Both the position numbers and the translations under genes were made by a program. Below the pieces are notes generated by a model that was given only the letters and a program-made list of their open reading frames with translations, did no database searches and was not told where the DNA came from. DNA of 42,371 nt from Candidatus Campbellbacteria bacterium RIFOXYC2_FULL_35_25 (GTDB taxonomy: Bacteria; Patescibacteriota; Minisyncoccia; Phycocordibacterales; UBA12079), in contig MFAE01000002.1 in NCBI GenBank assembly GCA_001774495.1, forward strand, positions 1-42,371, read 5' to 3'. Each line of letters begins with the position of its first letter. The first letter of the stretch is position 1. Shown here piece by piece: positions 8,744 through 18,121 of the stretch.

Positions 8744-9433
8744 ATGGCTCAAAAAAAAGTTTGGGAAAAAGAATATCAAAATCCAAAGTTAGTGACAGGC
8801 TATGATAAGCCTCAGGCTTTTTTTCTTAAATTTTTGAAATATATAAAAAAGGATTTGGGTTTGAATCTGGGAAATTTTAGAATTCTTGACTTAGGTTCTG
8901 GCACAGGAAGGAATGCTAATTACCTTGCTCAAAAGGGAGCCCAAGTAATTGGAATAGAAATTTCTGATACAGCAATAAATTTAGCTAAAAACAGAGCAAA
9001 AGAAATTGGGGCGGAGACCAAATATATCAAACAGAGTATTGGCGAAAAATACCCCTTTGATGATAAAAGTTTTGATTTAGTTGTCGATATTACTTCATCC
9101 AATTCCTTGGATGAGAATGAAAGAGAGATTTATCTTTCTGAAGTTTTTAGGGTTTTGAAAAAAGATGGAATATTTTTTGTGCGAGCTTTGTGCAAGGACG
9201 GGGATAAAAATGCAAAATTTCTTTTGAAAAATAATTCTGGGAAGGAAAAAGATACTTATATAATGCCAGAGACATGTTTGGTTGAGAGAGTTTTTTCAAA
9301 AGATGATTTTATTCAAATTTATTCAAAATATTTTAAAATATTAAAAATGGAAAAAACAGAAAGTTATTCCACGATAAATAATCGCCAATTTAAAAGAAAT
9401 TTTTGGTTAGTTACTTTGATTCCTGGGCAATAA
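8744..9433 (+). CDS. class I SAM-dependent methyltransferase
   Basis: ILDLGSGTGRNANYLAQKGAQVIGIEIS...EVFRVLKKDGIFF. Confidence 0.88.
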   Translation: MAQKKVWEKEYQNPKLVTGYDKPQAFFLKFLKYIKKDLGLNLGNFRILDLGSGTGRNANYLAQKGAQVIGIEISDTAINLAKNRAKEIGAETKYIKQSIGEKYPFDDKSFDLVVDITSSNSLDENEREIYLSEVFRVLKKDGIFFVRALCKDGDKNAKFLLKNNSGKEKDTYIMPETCLVERVFSKDDFIQIYSKYFKILKMEKTESYSTINNRQFKRNFWLVTLIPGQ

Positions 9434-9549
9434 GCATTGTAATATAAGGGGCAGTCCACGCTCTGGTTATTTTGGTAAACAGTATTTGTTTTGTAGATTA
9501 CAAAACAAAAATAAATTTGCTTCAAGTATTGCAAGATTCTGTGGGGGTG

Positions 9550-9749
9550 TATAATTGTAGTAGAGCTATTTGGAACATTCCTACTAAAGCATCACAAGGG
9601 AATTCGTCGTATTGTTGCATTCAGGTGTAGCGCTCGGAATACCCACCTATGTAAAGAATAGGGATGGTGCTCCAGATAGTTCGTAGAAAAACCAGCACCG
9701 TATTTGGAATTAATTTAGAAAAATAATTTCAAATACGGAGCTGGTTTTC
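9550..9749 (+). ncRNA. candidate structured small RNA of unidentified family, promoter -10 to terminator
   Basis: TATAAT at 9550; pairable CATTCCTA/TAGGGATG and AGGTG/CACCT; bipartite terminator 9687-9749; no convincing ORF. Confidence 0.45.
9687..9749 (+). terminator. Rho-independent terminator
   Basis: ccagc-a-ccgtatttg...caaatacgg-a-gctgg followed by tttt. Confidence 0.75.
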
Positions 9750-9782
9750 TAAATTTTGGTGGTTATTGATAGGGAGGACTTT

Positions 9783-10208
9783 TTGAATAAGTTTAGTATA
9801 ATATATCAAGTGAAAAAAAATCTTTTCATATTTAATTTCGTTTTAATTTTTCTGATAGCCACACTTCACATACTGGCTATTAATTTTTTCTTGTACTGGA
9901 AATTCTGGTGGTTTGATATCCTTTTACATTTCTTGGGGGGTTTGTGGGTTGGTCTTAGTTTTTTGCAATTTTATTTTTTTTCTAATTTAATAAAGATTAA
10001 GAAAAAAAGTAATTTATTTATTTTTATTTTTTCTGTTCTGACTGTTTTGTTTGTTGGTCTTGGTTGGGAAATTTTTGAGTTTATTATAGGGGTTAATTTC
10101 TCTGAAAATTATTGGTCTGATACTATTTTAGATTTAATCATGGATACTGTTGGGGCACTGACAGTTTCTTTGCTTTTTATAAAACTAAAGATTTCAGCTT
10201 TTGAATAA
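9783..10208 (+). CDS. small membrane protein, DUF2238/YjdF-like
   Basis: TTG start with GGGAGG SD; WWFDILLHFLGG...GWEIFEFIIG...WSDTILDLIMDTVGA. Confidence 0.65.
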   Translation: MNKFSIIYQVKKNLFIFNFVLIFLIATLHILAINFFLYWKFWWFDILLHFLGGLWVGLSFLQFYFFSNLIKIKKKSNLFIFIFSVLTVLFVGLGWEIFEFIIGVNFSENYWSDTILDLIMDTVGALTVSLLFIKLKISAFE

Positions 10209-10227
10209 AATTTGTTAGAATACTTAA

Positions 10228-10248
10228 TATAATATAATATAATATAAT
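10228..10248 (+). repeat. 5-bp tandem repeat forming four overlapping TATAAT boxes
   Basis: tataatataatataatataat at 10228-10248, 7 nt before ATG 10256. Confidence 0.9.
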
Positions 10249-10255
10249 TTTTAAT

Positions 10256-10888
10256 ATGGAAATAAAAGAAAATAGTAATTTTAAAATAAAGCTTTGTGTA
10301 TCTGGTGCCGCTGAGACAGGGCATTGTGGTGCAGCGGCTTTCGACATAGCAGAAGAGTTAGGAAGAGAAATTGCTAAGCACGATGCAATTTTGGTAACGG
10401 GAGCAACCACAGGATTTCCATTACAAGCAGCTAAGGGAGCAAAAGAAGCCGGTGGAATCTCCATTGGTTTCTCACCAGCGTCAAGCGAGTACGAACATAG
10501 AAATATCTATAGATTACCCGTAGATTACATGGACTTGATGGTTTATACAGGTTTCGGTTACCCAGGGAGGGATTTGTTCCTAACAAGGGCTTCTGACGCC
10601 GTTTTGATAGGCTGCGGCAGGATAGGAACAATTCATGAGTTTACTGTTGCTTATGAAGATAAAAAACCAATAGGTATTTTAGAGGGAGACTGGACAATGG
10701 ATGAGACAATAAGAACTATAATGGAAAGAAGCAACAGACATAATGATAAGGTAGTTTTCGACACCGACCCAGCAAGGTTGGTTGAAAAAGTTATAGAATT
10801 GGTTAAGAAAGATAAAGAGGGGATAAACAGAGCTTACAAAAATTCAGAAGATTTTAATGGTGATTATTGCGTTGACCGGATATTTTAA
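10256..10888 (+). CDS. LOG-family / TIGR00725-like Rossmann-fold protein
   Basis: CVSGAAETGHCG...LVTGATTGFPLQAAKGAKEAGG...GFGYPGRDLFLTRASDAVLIGCGRIGTIHEF. Confidence 0.75.
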   Translation: MEIKENSNFKIKLCVSGAAETGHCGAAAFDIAEELGREIAKHDAILVTGATTGFPLQAAKGAKEAGGISIGFSPASSEYEHRNIYRLPVDYMDLMVYTGFGYPGRDLFLTRASDAVLIGCGRIGTIHEFTVAYEDKKPIGILEGDWTMDETIRTIMERSNRHNDKVVFDTDPARLVEKVIELVKKDKEGINRAYKNSEDFNGDYCVDRIF

Positions 10889-10906
10889 GAAATAAACAAA
10901 TAAAAT

Positions 10907-10940
10907 AAAAAACCGCAGGAGCTGACTCCTGCGGTTTTTT
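10907..10940. terminator. bidirectional terminator
   Basis: aaaaaaccgcaggag-ctga-ctcctgcggtttttt between convergent genes. Confidence 0.92.
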
Positions 10941-10946
10941 ATTTAT

Positions 10947-11291
10947 TTATTTAACTTGTTCGGTAATTCTCTGGAAAGTTTCAGGATGATTTTCTGCGAT
11001 ATCGGCTAATATTTTTCTGTTTAAACCAACTTCGTTTTTCGTTAATGTTCCTATAAATTTACTGTATGTAAATCCTAAAGCTCTCAATCCTGCATTCATT
11101 TTTACTTGCCATAGTTTTCTGAAATCACCCTTCTTCTTTCTTCTGTGAGCAAAAGCGTGAACTCCAGCATGCAAGATAGCCTCATGAGCTTGCGCTTCTT
11201 TCGTTGAGCGACCATTACGATAACCCTTTGCTAGACCTAGCATCTTTTTTCGTCTCTTTAATGAAGTTGTTCCTCTTTTTACTCTTGTCAT
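10947..11291 (-). CDS. rplT: 50S ribosomal protein L20
   Basis: MTRVKRGTTSLKRRKKMLGLAKGYRNGRST...LRALGFTYSKFI. Confidence 0.97.
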   Translation of the reverse strand: MTRVKRGTTSLKRRKKMLGLAKGYRNGRSTKEAQAHEAILHAGVHAFAHRRKKKGDFRKLWQVKMNAGLRALGFTYSKFIGTLTKNEVGLNRKILADIAENHPETFQRITEQVK

Positions 11292-11314
11292 ATATTAGTT
11301 TTTAGAACTTAGAA

Positions 11315-11494
11315 TTATTTTAAAAATCTACTTTTTGATTTCGATGTCATCACTATTGAGGTCATCTTCCTCTTTTTTAGGTTTTGTGACCCAGTTGCCT
11401 TAGCATTAAAATGTCCCTGGCCTATTTTCCTAGAGCTAAGTTTCCCGTTTTTACTTACTTTTATTCTTTTTTGGAATGATTTGTTTGTTTTCAT
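11315..11494 (-). CDS. rpmI: 50S ribosomal protein L35 (59 aa, absent from the ORF track)
   Basis: Manual minus-strand translation: MKTNKSFQKRIKVSKNGKLSSRKIGQGHFNAKATGSQNLKKRKMTSIVMTSKSKSRFLK*; sits between infC and rplT. Confidence 0.88.
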   Translation of the reverse strand: MKTNKSFQKRIKVSKNGKLSSRKIGQGHFNAKATGSQNLKKRKMTSIVMTSKSKSRFLK

Positions 11495-11618
11495 GTTTTT
11501 TTGAAAAAAGCGTTAATTAACACAGATATTTTCAATCCCACTATATTACATTATAAAACTTAATTTTTCAAGCCTTTTAATGAATCTAGACAAGTGTTAG
11601 TGTTAATTTAGGGATTCT

Positions 11619-12134
11619 TTATTTTTTCTCTAGTACCATTGTTAACCCTTTGGGGCTCTTTTTTGGGCCATCGGCAACTTTGTATTCCTCGGTGATTAGA
11701 TGCAGGACTCGGTCCATTCTTTCTTTCAAAAAATCGATTTGCATATATTTTGTTCGTCCTATTAAGAATAAGTCTAATTTTATTCTATTTCCTTCTTTTA
11801 ACCACTTAGATATATTTTTAGCCTTTAGTTCCAAGTCATGTTCACCGGTTCCCACTTTTACTTGGACAACCTTTGTTTCTGTTACATGAGATTTCGCCTT
11901 TGCTACCTTTGCCTTCTTTTTTTCATCGTATTGAAATTTACCATAATCCATTATTTTTGCAATGGGAGGATTAGTATTGGGTGATGTTTCTATAAGATCT
12001 AAATTCATCTCACGAGCTTTTAGCAAAGCATCTCGAGTCTTCATAACGCCCATGTTTTCAGCGTTGGGTCCAATAATTCTTACTTCTTCGGATCTTATTG
12101 CTTCGTTTATCCTTGTTTGTGGTTTATATGCCAT
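11619..12134 (-). CDS. infC: translation initiation factor IF-3
   Basis: NEAIRSEEVRIIGPNAENMGVMKTRDAL...DYGKFQYDEKKK...KVGTGEHDLELKAKNI. Confidence 0.97.
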   Translation of the reverse strand: MAYKPQTRINEAIRSEEVRIIGPNAENMGVMKTRDALLKAREMNLDLIETSPNTNPPIAKIMDYGKFQYDEKKKAKVAKAKSHVTETKVVQVKVGTGEHDLELKAKNISKWLKEGNRIKLDLFLIGRTKYMQIDFLKERMDRVLHLITEEYKVADGPKKSPKGLTMVLEKK

Positions 12135-12290
12135 TTATTTTTTATTTCTTGTATTTTTGTTGGGGCTCAAAATTATTTAGAAAAGTCCTTAAATACGCTT
12201 TACTTATAACATAAAATTACAGAAAAATCAAAGTCTTGGCAACTCCAAACTGCGAGATAATTTTAAAATACAGTATGGCATAATATAAGA

Positions 12291-12893
12291 ATGTTGAATT
12301 CGGAGGATAAGATTAAATTACTGTTGAGGGAGGTTAATAACGATTTGTTGAATTTTAAAAAATCTCCCTTATATAAATACAGAATAGAAAATAAGAACCT
12401 ACCGGTATTCGGCGAGGGAAGTTGTCGTGCGAGGATTATGTTTATTGGAGAAGCCCCTGGAAAAAAAGAATCCCAAACAGGACGTCCTTTTTGTGGGGCA
12501 TCAGGAAAAATGTTAGATGTTCTATTAGAATCTGTTGGTTTAAAAAGAGAAGATGTTTACATAACTAACATAGTGAAAGATCGACCTCCAGAAAACAGAG
12601 ATCCGTCAAAAGAGGAAATTGAGATGTATAGTTCGTTTTTAGACAGGCAGATAAAAATTATTCAGCCAAAGATTATTGCGACCCTTGGGCGTTTTTCTAT
12701 GAATTATATAATGCGTCATTTTGGGTTAGAGGATGAGATAGAAATAATAAGTAAAGCACACGGGAAATCTTACGAAGCTAAATTTTCCTACGGAAAAGTA
12801 AAAATAATTCCTTTGTATCATCCAGCGGTTGCTTTATACAATGGAGGAATGCGAAAAGTGTTAAAAAAAGATTTCAAAATTTTAGCGGAATAA
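12291..12893 (+). CDS. family-4 (Fe-S type) uracil-DNA glycosylase
   Basis: FGEGSCRARIMFIGEAPGKKESQTGRPFCGASGKMLDVLLESVGLKREDVYITNIVKDRPPENRDP. Confidence 0.92.
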   Translation: MLNSEDKIKLLLREVNNDLLNFKKSPLYKYRIENKNLPVFGEGSCRARIMFIGEAPGKKESQTGRPFCGASGKMLDVLLESVGLKREDVYITNIVKDRPPENRDPSKEEIEMYSSFLDRQIKIIQPKIIATLGRFSMNYIMRHFGLEDEIEIISKAHGKSYEAKFSYGKVKIIPLYHPAVALYNGGMRKVLKKDFKILAE

Positions 12894-12968
12894 TTGATTT
12901 TTTTTGCAAGAAGAGTATATTAATTTATAGAAATTTTCTTTCGTAACCAATTTTTTGAGGAGACATAT

Positions 12969-13166
12969 ATGAAATTTCAAATAAAATTTCGGTATTTCGG
13001 TCGTTGGCATTCTCCTTCAAAAAAACAAAAAAAGATTTTAGATGCACGGATAACAATATCAGGTATTAAATCGGAACTTTGGGATATCCTTGTTCAAGGC
13101 AAGCCTATCGCTATGAGAGAGTCTGTTTTGGGAGCTGAATATTGGTTGAGGGTGGCTAAATGGTAG
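12969..13166 (+). CDS. small hypothetical protein
   Basis: 65 aa; GAGGAGA SD upstream; terminator at 13170. Confidence 0.6.
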   Translation: MKFQIKFRYFGRWHSPSKKQKKILDARITISGIKSELWDILVQGKPIAMRESVLGAEYWLRVAKW

Positions 13167-13169
13167 TTT

Positions 13170-13208
13170 GGCAGTCTCGTGTATGTATACATATACGAGG
13201 CTGCTTTT
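13170..13208 (+). terminator. Rho-independent terminator
   Basis: gcagtctcgtgtatgtatacatatacgaggctgctttttatt. Confidence 0.8.
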
Positions 13209-13268
13209 TATTAGAATATATATAATGTAAAAATTTTAAAATTTTGAAAGAAATGTTAATATAAAAAT

Positions 13269-14684
13269 ATGAATAAACTACAAACAACACTACAAAGCAC
13301 AACCTTAAGGGTTATTTTTATTGCTATTTTAGCTCTTCTTTTACTTATCCCCGTAGGGATGGTTAAGTCTGTGATTTATGAGAGACAGGCAAATCGTGAA
13401 TTAGCCATTCAAGATATTACTTCAAAATGGGGGGAAGAACAGGTTGTTGCTGGGCCAATTTTAACAGTGCCGTATGACTTGTATCGAATAATAGATGGGA
13501 AACAAATTAAAGAAATAGCTTATGCCCATTTTTTACCTGAGACTTTAAATATTGAAACTACTGTTTCTCCTGAATTGCGATCTCGTGGTATTTATGATGC
13601 TGTGGTTTATTCTTCAAATATTTCTGTATCGGGAGATTTCGAAAAGCCCGACTTTGCTTTTCTTGGAATTAATTCCCAATTTGTTCATTGGAACGGTGCT
13701 TTTATTGCTATTGGTATTTCCGACATTAGAGGTTTAGAAGAAAGAACCGATTTCAAATTAAATAATCAAAATGTTAAATTTGTTTCAGGAATTATCACAG
13801 ACGATGTGATTAGGAATATTAGTAGTTTTAATCAACCAACATTTAGCCAATATGAAGAAAAAGTTAGGGCTATTACGGTGAATGGAATGGAAGGGGGAAG
13901 TGCTTCTGGCTTGAGTGTGAATGTCCCCGCTAATTCTCTTTATTCAAAAAGTAATTTTTCCTTTGATTTGAAGTTGAAAGGAAGTGGAAGATTGGCTTTT
14001 GCTCCTGTGGGGAAAACAACTGATGTGAAGGTTTCTTCAGAATGGGTTTCTCCAAGTTTCGACGGCTCTTTTTTGCCAGACAATAGAGAGGTGGATAACT
14101 CTGGCTTTACGAGTGATTGGCATGTTTTGGATTTGAATAGAAATTATCCCCAAGCTTGGGTAGGGAGTAATTATGGGATTTACGATTCTGTTTTTGGTGT
14201 GAGTCTTATTAACCCAGTTGATGGTTATCAGAAATCAGATCGTTCTGTTAAGTACGCTTTGCTTATTATCGCTCTTACTTTCTTGATTTTTCTATCTTTT
14301 GAAATGTTTAATAGAAAGAAAATTCACCCGATTCAATATATTTTAGTTGGTTTGGCTCTTGTACTTTTTTACGCTTTGTTAATTTCTACCTCAGAGATTT
14401 TAGGGTTTAACATTGCTTATGGAATTGCCGGAACCGCGACCATTGGGCTTATTCTCCTTTATTCCCTAACTGTTTTGAAGGAAAAAAAATTTGTAGCAAT
14501 AGAAGGGGGAGTTTTGATTTTCTTATATGCTTTTATTTATATCTTACTTCAATTAGAAGATTACGCTTTGCTTATCGGCAGTGTGGGGTTGTTCTTAATT
14601 CTTGCAACAATTATGTATCTCTCAAGAAAAGTCGATTGGTATTTATTGGATGGCAGAGGAGAACAAGACAAAATTGATTTATAA
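13269..14684 (+). CDS. creD: CreD-family inner membrane protein
   Basis: LIPVGMVKSVIYERQANRELAIQDITSKWGEEQVVAGPILTVPY; multiple C-terminal TM helices. Confidence 0.88.
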   Translation: MNKLQTTLQSTTLRVIFIAILALLLLIPVGMVKSVIYERQANRELAIQDITSKWGEEQVVAGPILTVPYDLYRIIDGKQIKEIAYAHFLPETLNIETTVSPELRSRGIYDAVVYSSNISVSGDFEKPDFAFLGINSQFVHWNGAFIAIGISDIRGLEERTDFKLNNQNVKFVSGIITDDVIRNISSFNQPTFSQYEEKVRAITVNGMEGGSASGLSVNVPANSLYSKSNFSFDLKLKGSGRLAFAPVGKTTDVKVSSEWVSPSFDGSFLPDNREVDNSGFTSDWHVLDLNRNYPQAWVGSNYGIYDSVFGVSLINPVDGYQKSDRSVKYALLIIALTFLIFLSFEMFNRKKIHPIQYILVGLALVLFYALLISTSEILGFNIAYGIAGTATIGLILLYSLTVLKEKKFVAIEGGVLIFLYAFIYILLQLEDYALLIGSVGLFLILATIMYLSRKVDWYLLDGRGEQDKIDL

Positions 14685-14687
14685 AAA

Positions 14688-14734
14688 ATAACAAAAAACT
14701 TCCAGTAACTAAGTTACTGGAAATTTTTTGTTAT
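14688..14734 (+). terminator. Rho-independent terminator
   Basis: ataacaaaaaacttccagtaact/agttactggaaattttttgttat. Confidence 0.85.
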
Positions 14735-14781
14735 CGGAGAGCATAGTTTGAATTTTCCTTTTTGGGTTTATAATATAAAAA

Positions 14782-15672
14782 ATGAAATTCCAAAAAAATT
14801 TTAAATTATATATTCTTGGTTTGTTTCTTTGCTTCAATTTTTTAATTTGGTATGGGGTTTTGGCTGAAGAAAGAAAAGAACTTATCGTAGCCTTTTTAGA
14901 CGTTGGGCAGGGGGATGCTATTTTTATTGAAGCTCCAAGCGGGAAACAGGTTTTGATAGATGGAGGACAAAATAGGCAGTTTATTAGTAAATTGTCAGAA
15001 GTGATGCCTTTTTATGATAGGTCAATTGATATGGTTGTTTTGACTCACCCTGATGAGGACCACGTTGGTGGGCTGCCTTCAGTATTAGAAAATTACACGG
15101 TTGATTTTGTTTTAGAACCAGGAGTCAACTCTGACAATGCCACTTATATAAAATTTGAAGATTTGATTAAAGAAAAAGGTATTGAGAAAGTTTTGGCTCG
15201 ACAAGGTATGAGTATTTGTTTAGACAATCTCCCAGGAACTAAGTCCCTGTCAGATTGCGGGGTTTTGTTGGAGGTTTTGTTTCCTAATCAAGATGCTTCG
15301 GAATTTGATACAAATTTGGCTTCGGTCGTTTTAAAATTAACCAATGGAGACAATTCATTTTTATTTACAGGAGATTCTCCCAAAAGTATTGAAAAATATC
15401 TTGTAGATGTTTTGGGGGATAACCTCGATGTAGATGTTTTAAAATTGGGACACCACGGTTCAAAGACTTCTAATTCGGATTTATTTTTGGGTTTTACTAG
15501 TCCAGAATATGCGATTGCTTCAGTTGGTTTAAATAATAGTTACGGGCACCCACATAAGGAAGTTTTGGATTTGTTGGAAAAGTTTGGAGTGAATTTGTTG
15601 AGAACAGATGAAGAGGGAACTATTATATTTAAAAGTGATGGGGTGAGTGATTTGAAGGTTGGAAGTTTATAA
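14782..15672 (+). CDS. ComEC/Rec2-type metallo-beta-lactamase-fold protein, secreted/anchored
   Basis: AFLDVGQGDAIFIEAPSGKQVLIDGG...VLTHPDEDHVGGL...LKLGHHGSKTSNS. Confidence 0.87.
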   Translation: MKFQKNFKLYILGLFLCFNFLIWYGVLAEERKELIVAFLDVGQGDAIFIEAPSGKQVLIDGGQNRQFISKLSEVMPFYDRSIDMVVLTHPDEDHVGGLPSVLENYTVDFVLEPGVNSDNATYIKFEDLIKEKGIEKVLARQGMSICLDNLPGTKSLSDCGVLLEVLFPNQDASEFDTNLASVVLKLTNGDNSFLFTGDSPKSIEKYLVDVLGDNLDVDVLKLGHHGSKTSNSDLFLGFTSPEYAIASVGLNNSYGHPHKEVLDLLEKFGVNLLRTDEEGTIIFKSDGVSDLKVGSL

Positions 15673-15718
15673 AGTATCGTCGAGTTCTTTTTGTTTAATT
15701 TTTGATATAATTTATTTT

Positions 15719-15958
15719 ATGAAAAAAATATTATTAATAATAACATCAATAATTTTAGCACTAGTAATAACCGCTACCTTTATGCAAGTAATTTCGGTTA
15801 TCTTTTATTCTGCGCAACTCTTGCTGAAGGGCTCAGAGTTATTTGTTACATTGGCATTTGCTTCTATGATTCCGATAGGCATTTTTTTCGTCCATGTTCT
15901 TTTTAAGAGTTATAAAATTATTTTTAATAAATTAAGTCAGTTGGAAGTATTTAAGTAA
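15719..15958 (+). CDS. small two-TM membrane protein
   Basis: Internal ATG of the 15659 ORF, 7 nt after TATAAT (15706-15711); hydrophobic. Confidence 0.55.
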   Translation: MKKILLIITSIILALVITATFMQVISVIFYSAQLLLKGSELFVTLAFASMIPIGIFFVHVLFKSYKIIFNKLSQLEVFK

Positions 15959-15985
15959 TAAGTGATAGGGACATATTTCGGAATT

Positions 15986-16018
15986 AAAAAAGGTGTAGCA
16001 CCGTAAGATGCTACACCC
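15986..16018 (-). terminator. terminator of the minus-strand gene 16045-16293
   Basis: aaaaaaggtgtagca...tgctacacc on plus, giving a T-tract on minus. Confidence 0.8.
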
Positions 16019-16044
16019 TCGGGGGTCTTCCTCAGACCTTGGTG

Positions 16045-16293
16045 TTATTGGGTGATCAGATATCCATACCCCAGACTTTGGCATGTGCCGTCGAACATCG
16101 GTGAAAGCCGAGCGGCCTCCATGAGAGATCTTGTCTGAGTATCAGACAAGATTCTCTCGTCGGCTTCTGTTTGGGTAAGAGCGAATATCAGAAGCTCTTC
16201 TTCCGACATCTGCTCAATAGCAGTTTTTTTGCCACCAAACGGCACAACGGATCCAGAAATCTCTCTAATACGTGCCCTTAATGCAGTTCCCAT
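16045..16293 (-). CDS. small hypothetical protein
   Basis: 82 aa; GGGGGAAG SD; consensus minus-strand promoter at 16346-16374. Confidence 0.6.
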   Translation of the reverse strand: MGTALRARIREISGSVVPFGGKKTAIEQMSEEELLIFALTQTEADERILSDTQTRSLMEAARLSPMFDGTCQSLGYGYLITQ

Positions 16294-16345
16294 GGATTCT
16301 TCCCCCTAGTACTTTGTTTGGATACCATTCCCATTTCCGTTCACA

Positions 16346-16374
16346 ATAATAACCCCGATTTACTTTTCTGTCAA
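16346..16374 (-). promoter_or_regulatory. sigma70-like promoter
   Basis: Minus strand TTGACA - 17 bp - TATTAT. Confidence 0.7.
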
Positions 16375-16397
16375 TGACAGAAGATAATAACTAAATT

Positions 16398-16440
16398 AAA
16401 AACCCCTAGTATCCATTAAGAATACTAGGGGTTTTTAAAA
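16398..16440. terminator. terminator (bidirectional)
   Basis: ttaaaaacccctagtat...atactaggggtttttaa. Confidence 0.85.
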
Positions 16441-16557
16441 TAATTTCAAATTTGGATGAAGAACGAGGAGTTGAGAAAAAATTTTTAGAGCCTTATTTGT
16501 TATAAGGTGAATAGAAATTTTTTTGAAAGACGACAAAGTTATGCGCCAAATTTGGAA

Positions 16558-16803
16558 TTATTTAATTAGGCCGGCTTTTTTAAGTGTGGCAAAAGCCCCA
16601 TTCTTATTGATAGTCTTAATAGCTTTAGTTGAGATAGTTAGCCTCATTGTTTTGTTTAATTCAGGAATAAAAATCTTCTTTTTTTGTAGGTTAGCTTTCC
16701 TTCTTTTCATCCCAGTGGGATTAAATTTGGTAGCACGAACACGATTGCTGTATCCTCCAGCCATCTTTGTATTTTTTCCTGTTATTGGGCAAGTTTTTGA
16801 CAT
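16558..16803 (-). CDS. rpmB: 50S ribosomal protein L28
   Basis: MSKTCPITGKNTKMAGGYSNRVRATKFNPTGMKRRKANLQKKKI. Confidence 0.93.
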   Translation of the reverse strand: MSKTCPITGKNTKMAGGYSNRVRATKFNPTGMKRRKANLQKKKIFIPELNKTMRLTISTKAIKTINKNGAFATLKKAGLIK

Positions 16804-16876
16804 AATTAATTTAATTTAAGTGATTGTTATGGTATCATAGGGTTAATTATTTTGCAATAAAAATTTATTTATATTT

Positions 16877-17494
16877 ATGGAAGTTGATTTTATATTTTCA
16901 ATAGTAATACTAATTATGTCGGTTGTGGTACACGAAGTGTCTCATGGATATACTGCCTATCTTTTTGGTGACCCTACCGCAAAGTTAGCGGGTCGACTTA
17001 CTCTTAATCCTTTTAAGCATCTAGATTTGCAGGGTTCGTTAATTATTCCTGCCATCGCTTATTATTTCACAGGTTTTATTTTTGGTTGGGCTAAACCGGT
17101 TCCTTATAATCCTTATAACTTAAAAAATGCAAAAGTTGGTGAGCCGATGGTGGCACTAGCGGGTCCTTTGTCTAATTTTCTTGTGGCTATCATTTTTGGA
17201 GTCCTAATTCGTTTTAGTGGGGAATTGGGTCTTGCCTCGGATTCTTTCATTAAAGCTACTGGCATGATCGTTTTAATTAATTTGGTTTTAGGCCTTTTTA
17301 ATCTAATTCCTATTCCTCCTTTAGATGGTTCAAAAGTACTTTTTGGCATTTTACCTCACAATTTAATAAAAGTTAGATACTTCTTAGAAAAGAATTATAT
17401 TTGGTTAATTTTGTTCTTTATTTTTTTCCTTTGGAAATTCCTTACTCCAGTAATTTCTCTTTTATTTTTCTTGATTACAGGGGTTGGGTTGTAG
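16877..17494 (+). CDS. site-2 protease family (M50) membrane metalloprotease
   Basis: VVHEVSHGYTAYLFGDPTAKLAGRLTLNP...LFNLIPIPPLDGSKVL. Confidence 0.93.
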   Translation: MEVDFIFSIVILIMSVVVHEVSHGYTAYLFGDPTAKLAGRLTLNPFKHLDLQGSLIIPAIAYYFTGFIFGWAKPVPYNPYNLKNAKVGEPMVALAGPLSNFLVAIIFGVLIRFSGELGLASDSFIKATGMIVLINLVLGLFNLIPIPPLDGSKVLFGILPHNLIKVRYFLEKNYIWLILFFIFFLWKFLTPVISLLFFLITGVGL

Positions 17495-17612
17495 CTGGTG
17501 GCTGTAAGCTTAAAAATGTTTGCATTTTGTTTCATAATATAGTAGATTTATAGCTGTTCAGTTTTGGAGTTTTTTCGAAAACTAAGAATCAAGAACTAAA
17601 AAATAAAAAAAG

Positions 17613-18023
17613 ATGTCAACAGTTAATCAATTACTAAAAAAGAGAAGAAAAAAAGATCCTAGAAAACCTAAGGCTATTGCTTTGAGCAAGGGTTTTAATC
17701 TTAAGAAAAATAAACCAACAACTTACCCATCTCCTTTCAAAAGGGGGGTTTGTGTTAAAGTAACTACCAAGACTCCAAAGAAGCCTAACTCAGCAGTTAG
17801 AAAGATTGCTAGAGTTCGTCTGACAAATGGAATGGAGGTAACAGCATATATTCCAGGAATGGGACACACACTTCAAGAGCACTCAGTTGTTATGCTAAGA
17901 GGGGGAAGAGTAAAAGACGTAGGAATTCGTTATACAATTGTCCGCGGAAAATTAGATACAACAGGAGTTGAAAAGAGAAGACAGAGCAGAAGTTTGTACG
18001 GGGCTAAAAAACCAAAGAATTAG
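17613..18023 (+). CDS. rpsL: 30S ribosomal protein S12
   Basis: [13 protein letters not shown]...[18 protein letters not shown]...GVKDVG-like region. Confidence 0.98.
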   Translation: MSTVNQLLKKRRKKDPRKPKAIALSKGFNLKKNKPTTYPSPFKRGVCVKVTTKTPKKPNSAVRKIARVRLTNGMEVTAYIPGMGHTLQEHSVVMLRGGRVKDVGIRYTIVRGKLDTTGVEKRRQSRSLYGAKKPKN

Positions 18024-18118
18024 TAAGTAGTTGGTAGTGAGTAGTGAGTAGCAAAAAATTTGCAAAGCAAATTTTTTAAAAAGCTGTAAACTGTGAGCTG
18101 TCAGCTGTAAACTTAAAA
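18021..18118. repeat. heptad/hairpin element (rpsL-rpsG)
   Basis: TAGTAAG TAGTTGG TAGTGAG TAGTGAG TAG + aaaaaatttgc-aaa-gcaaatttttt + CTGTAAA CTGTGAG CTGTCAG CTGTAAA CTTAAAA; includes the rpsL stop. Confidence 0.85.
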
Positions 18119-18121
18119 AAT

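Noticed and set aside
11962-12180. Plus-strand ORFs at 11650 and 11962
   Set aside because: Antisense to infC.
16523-16819. 98-aa plus-strand ORF
   Set aside because: Antisense to rpmB (L28), which is clearly recognisable on the minus strand.
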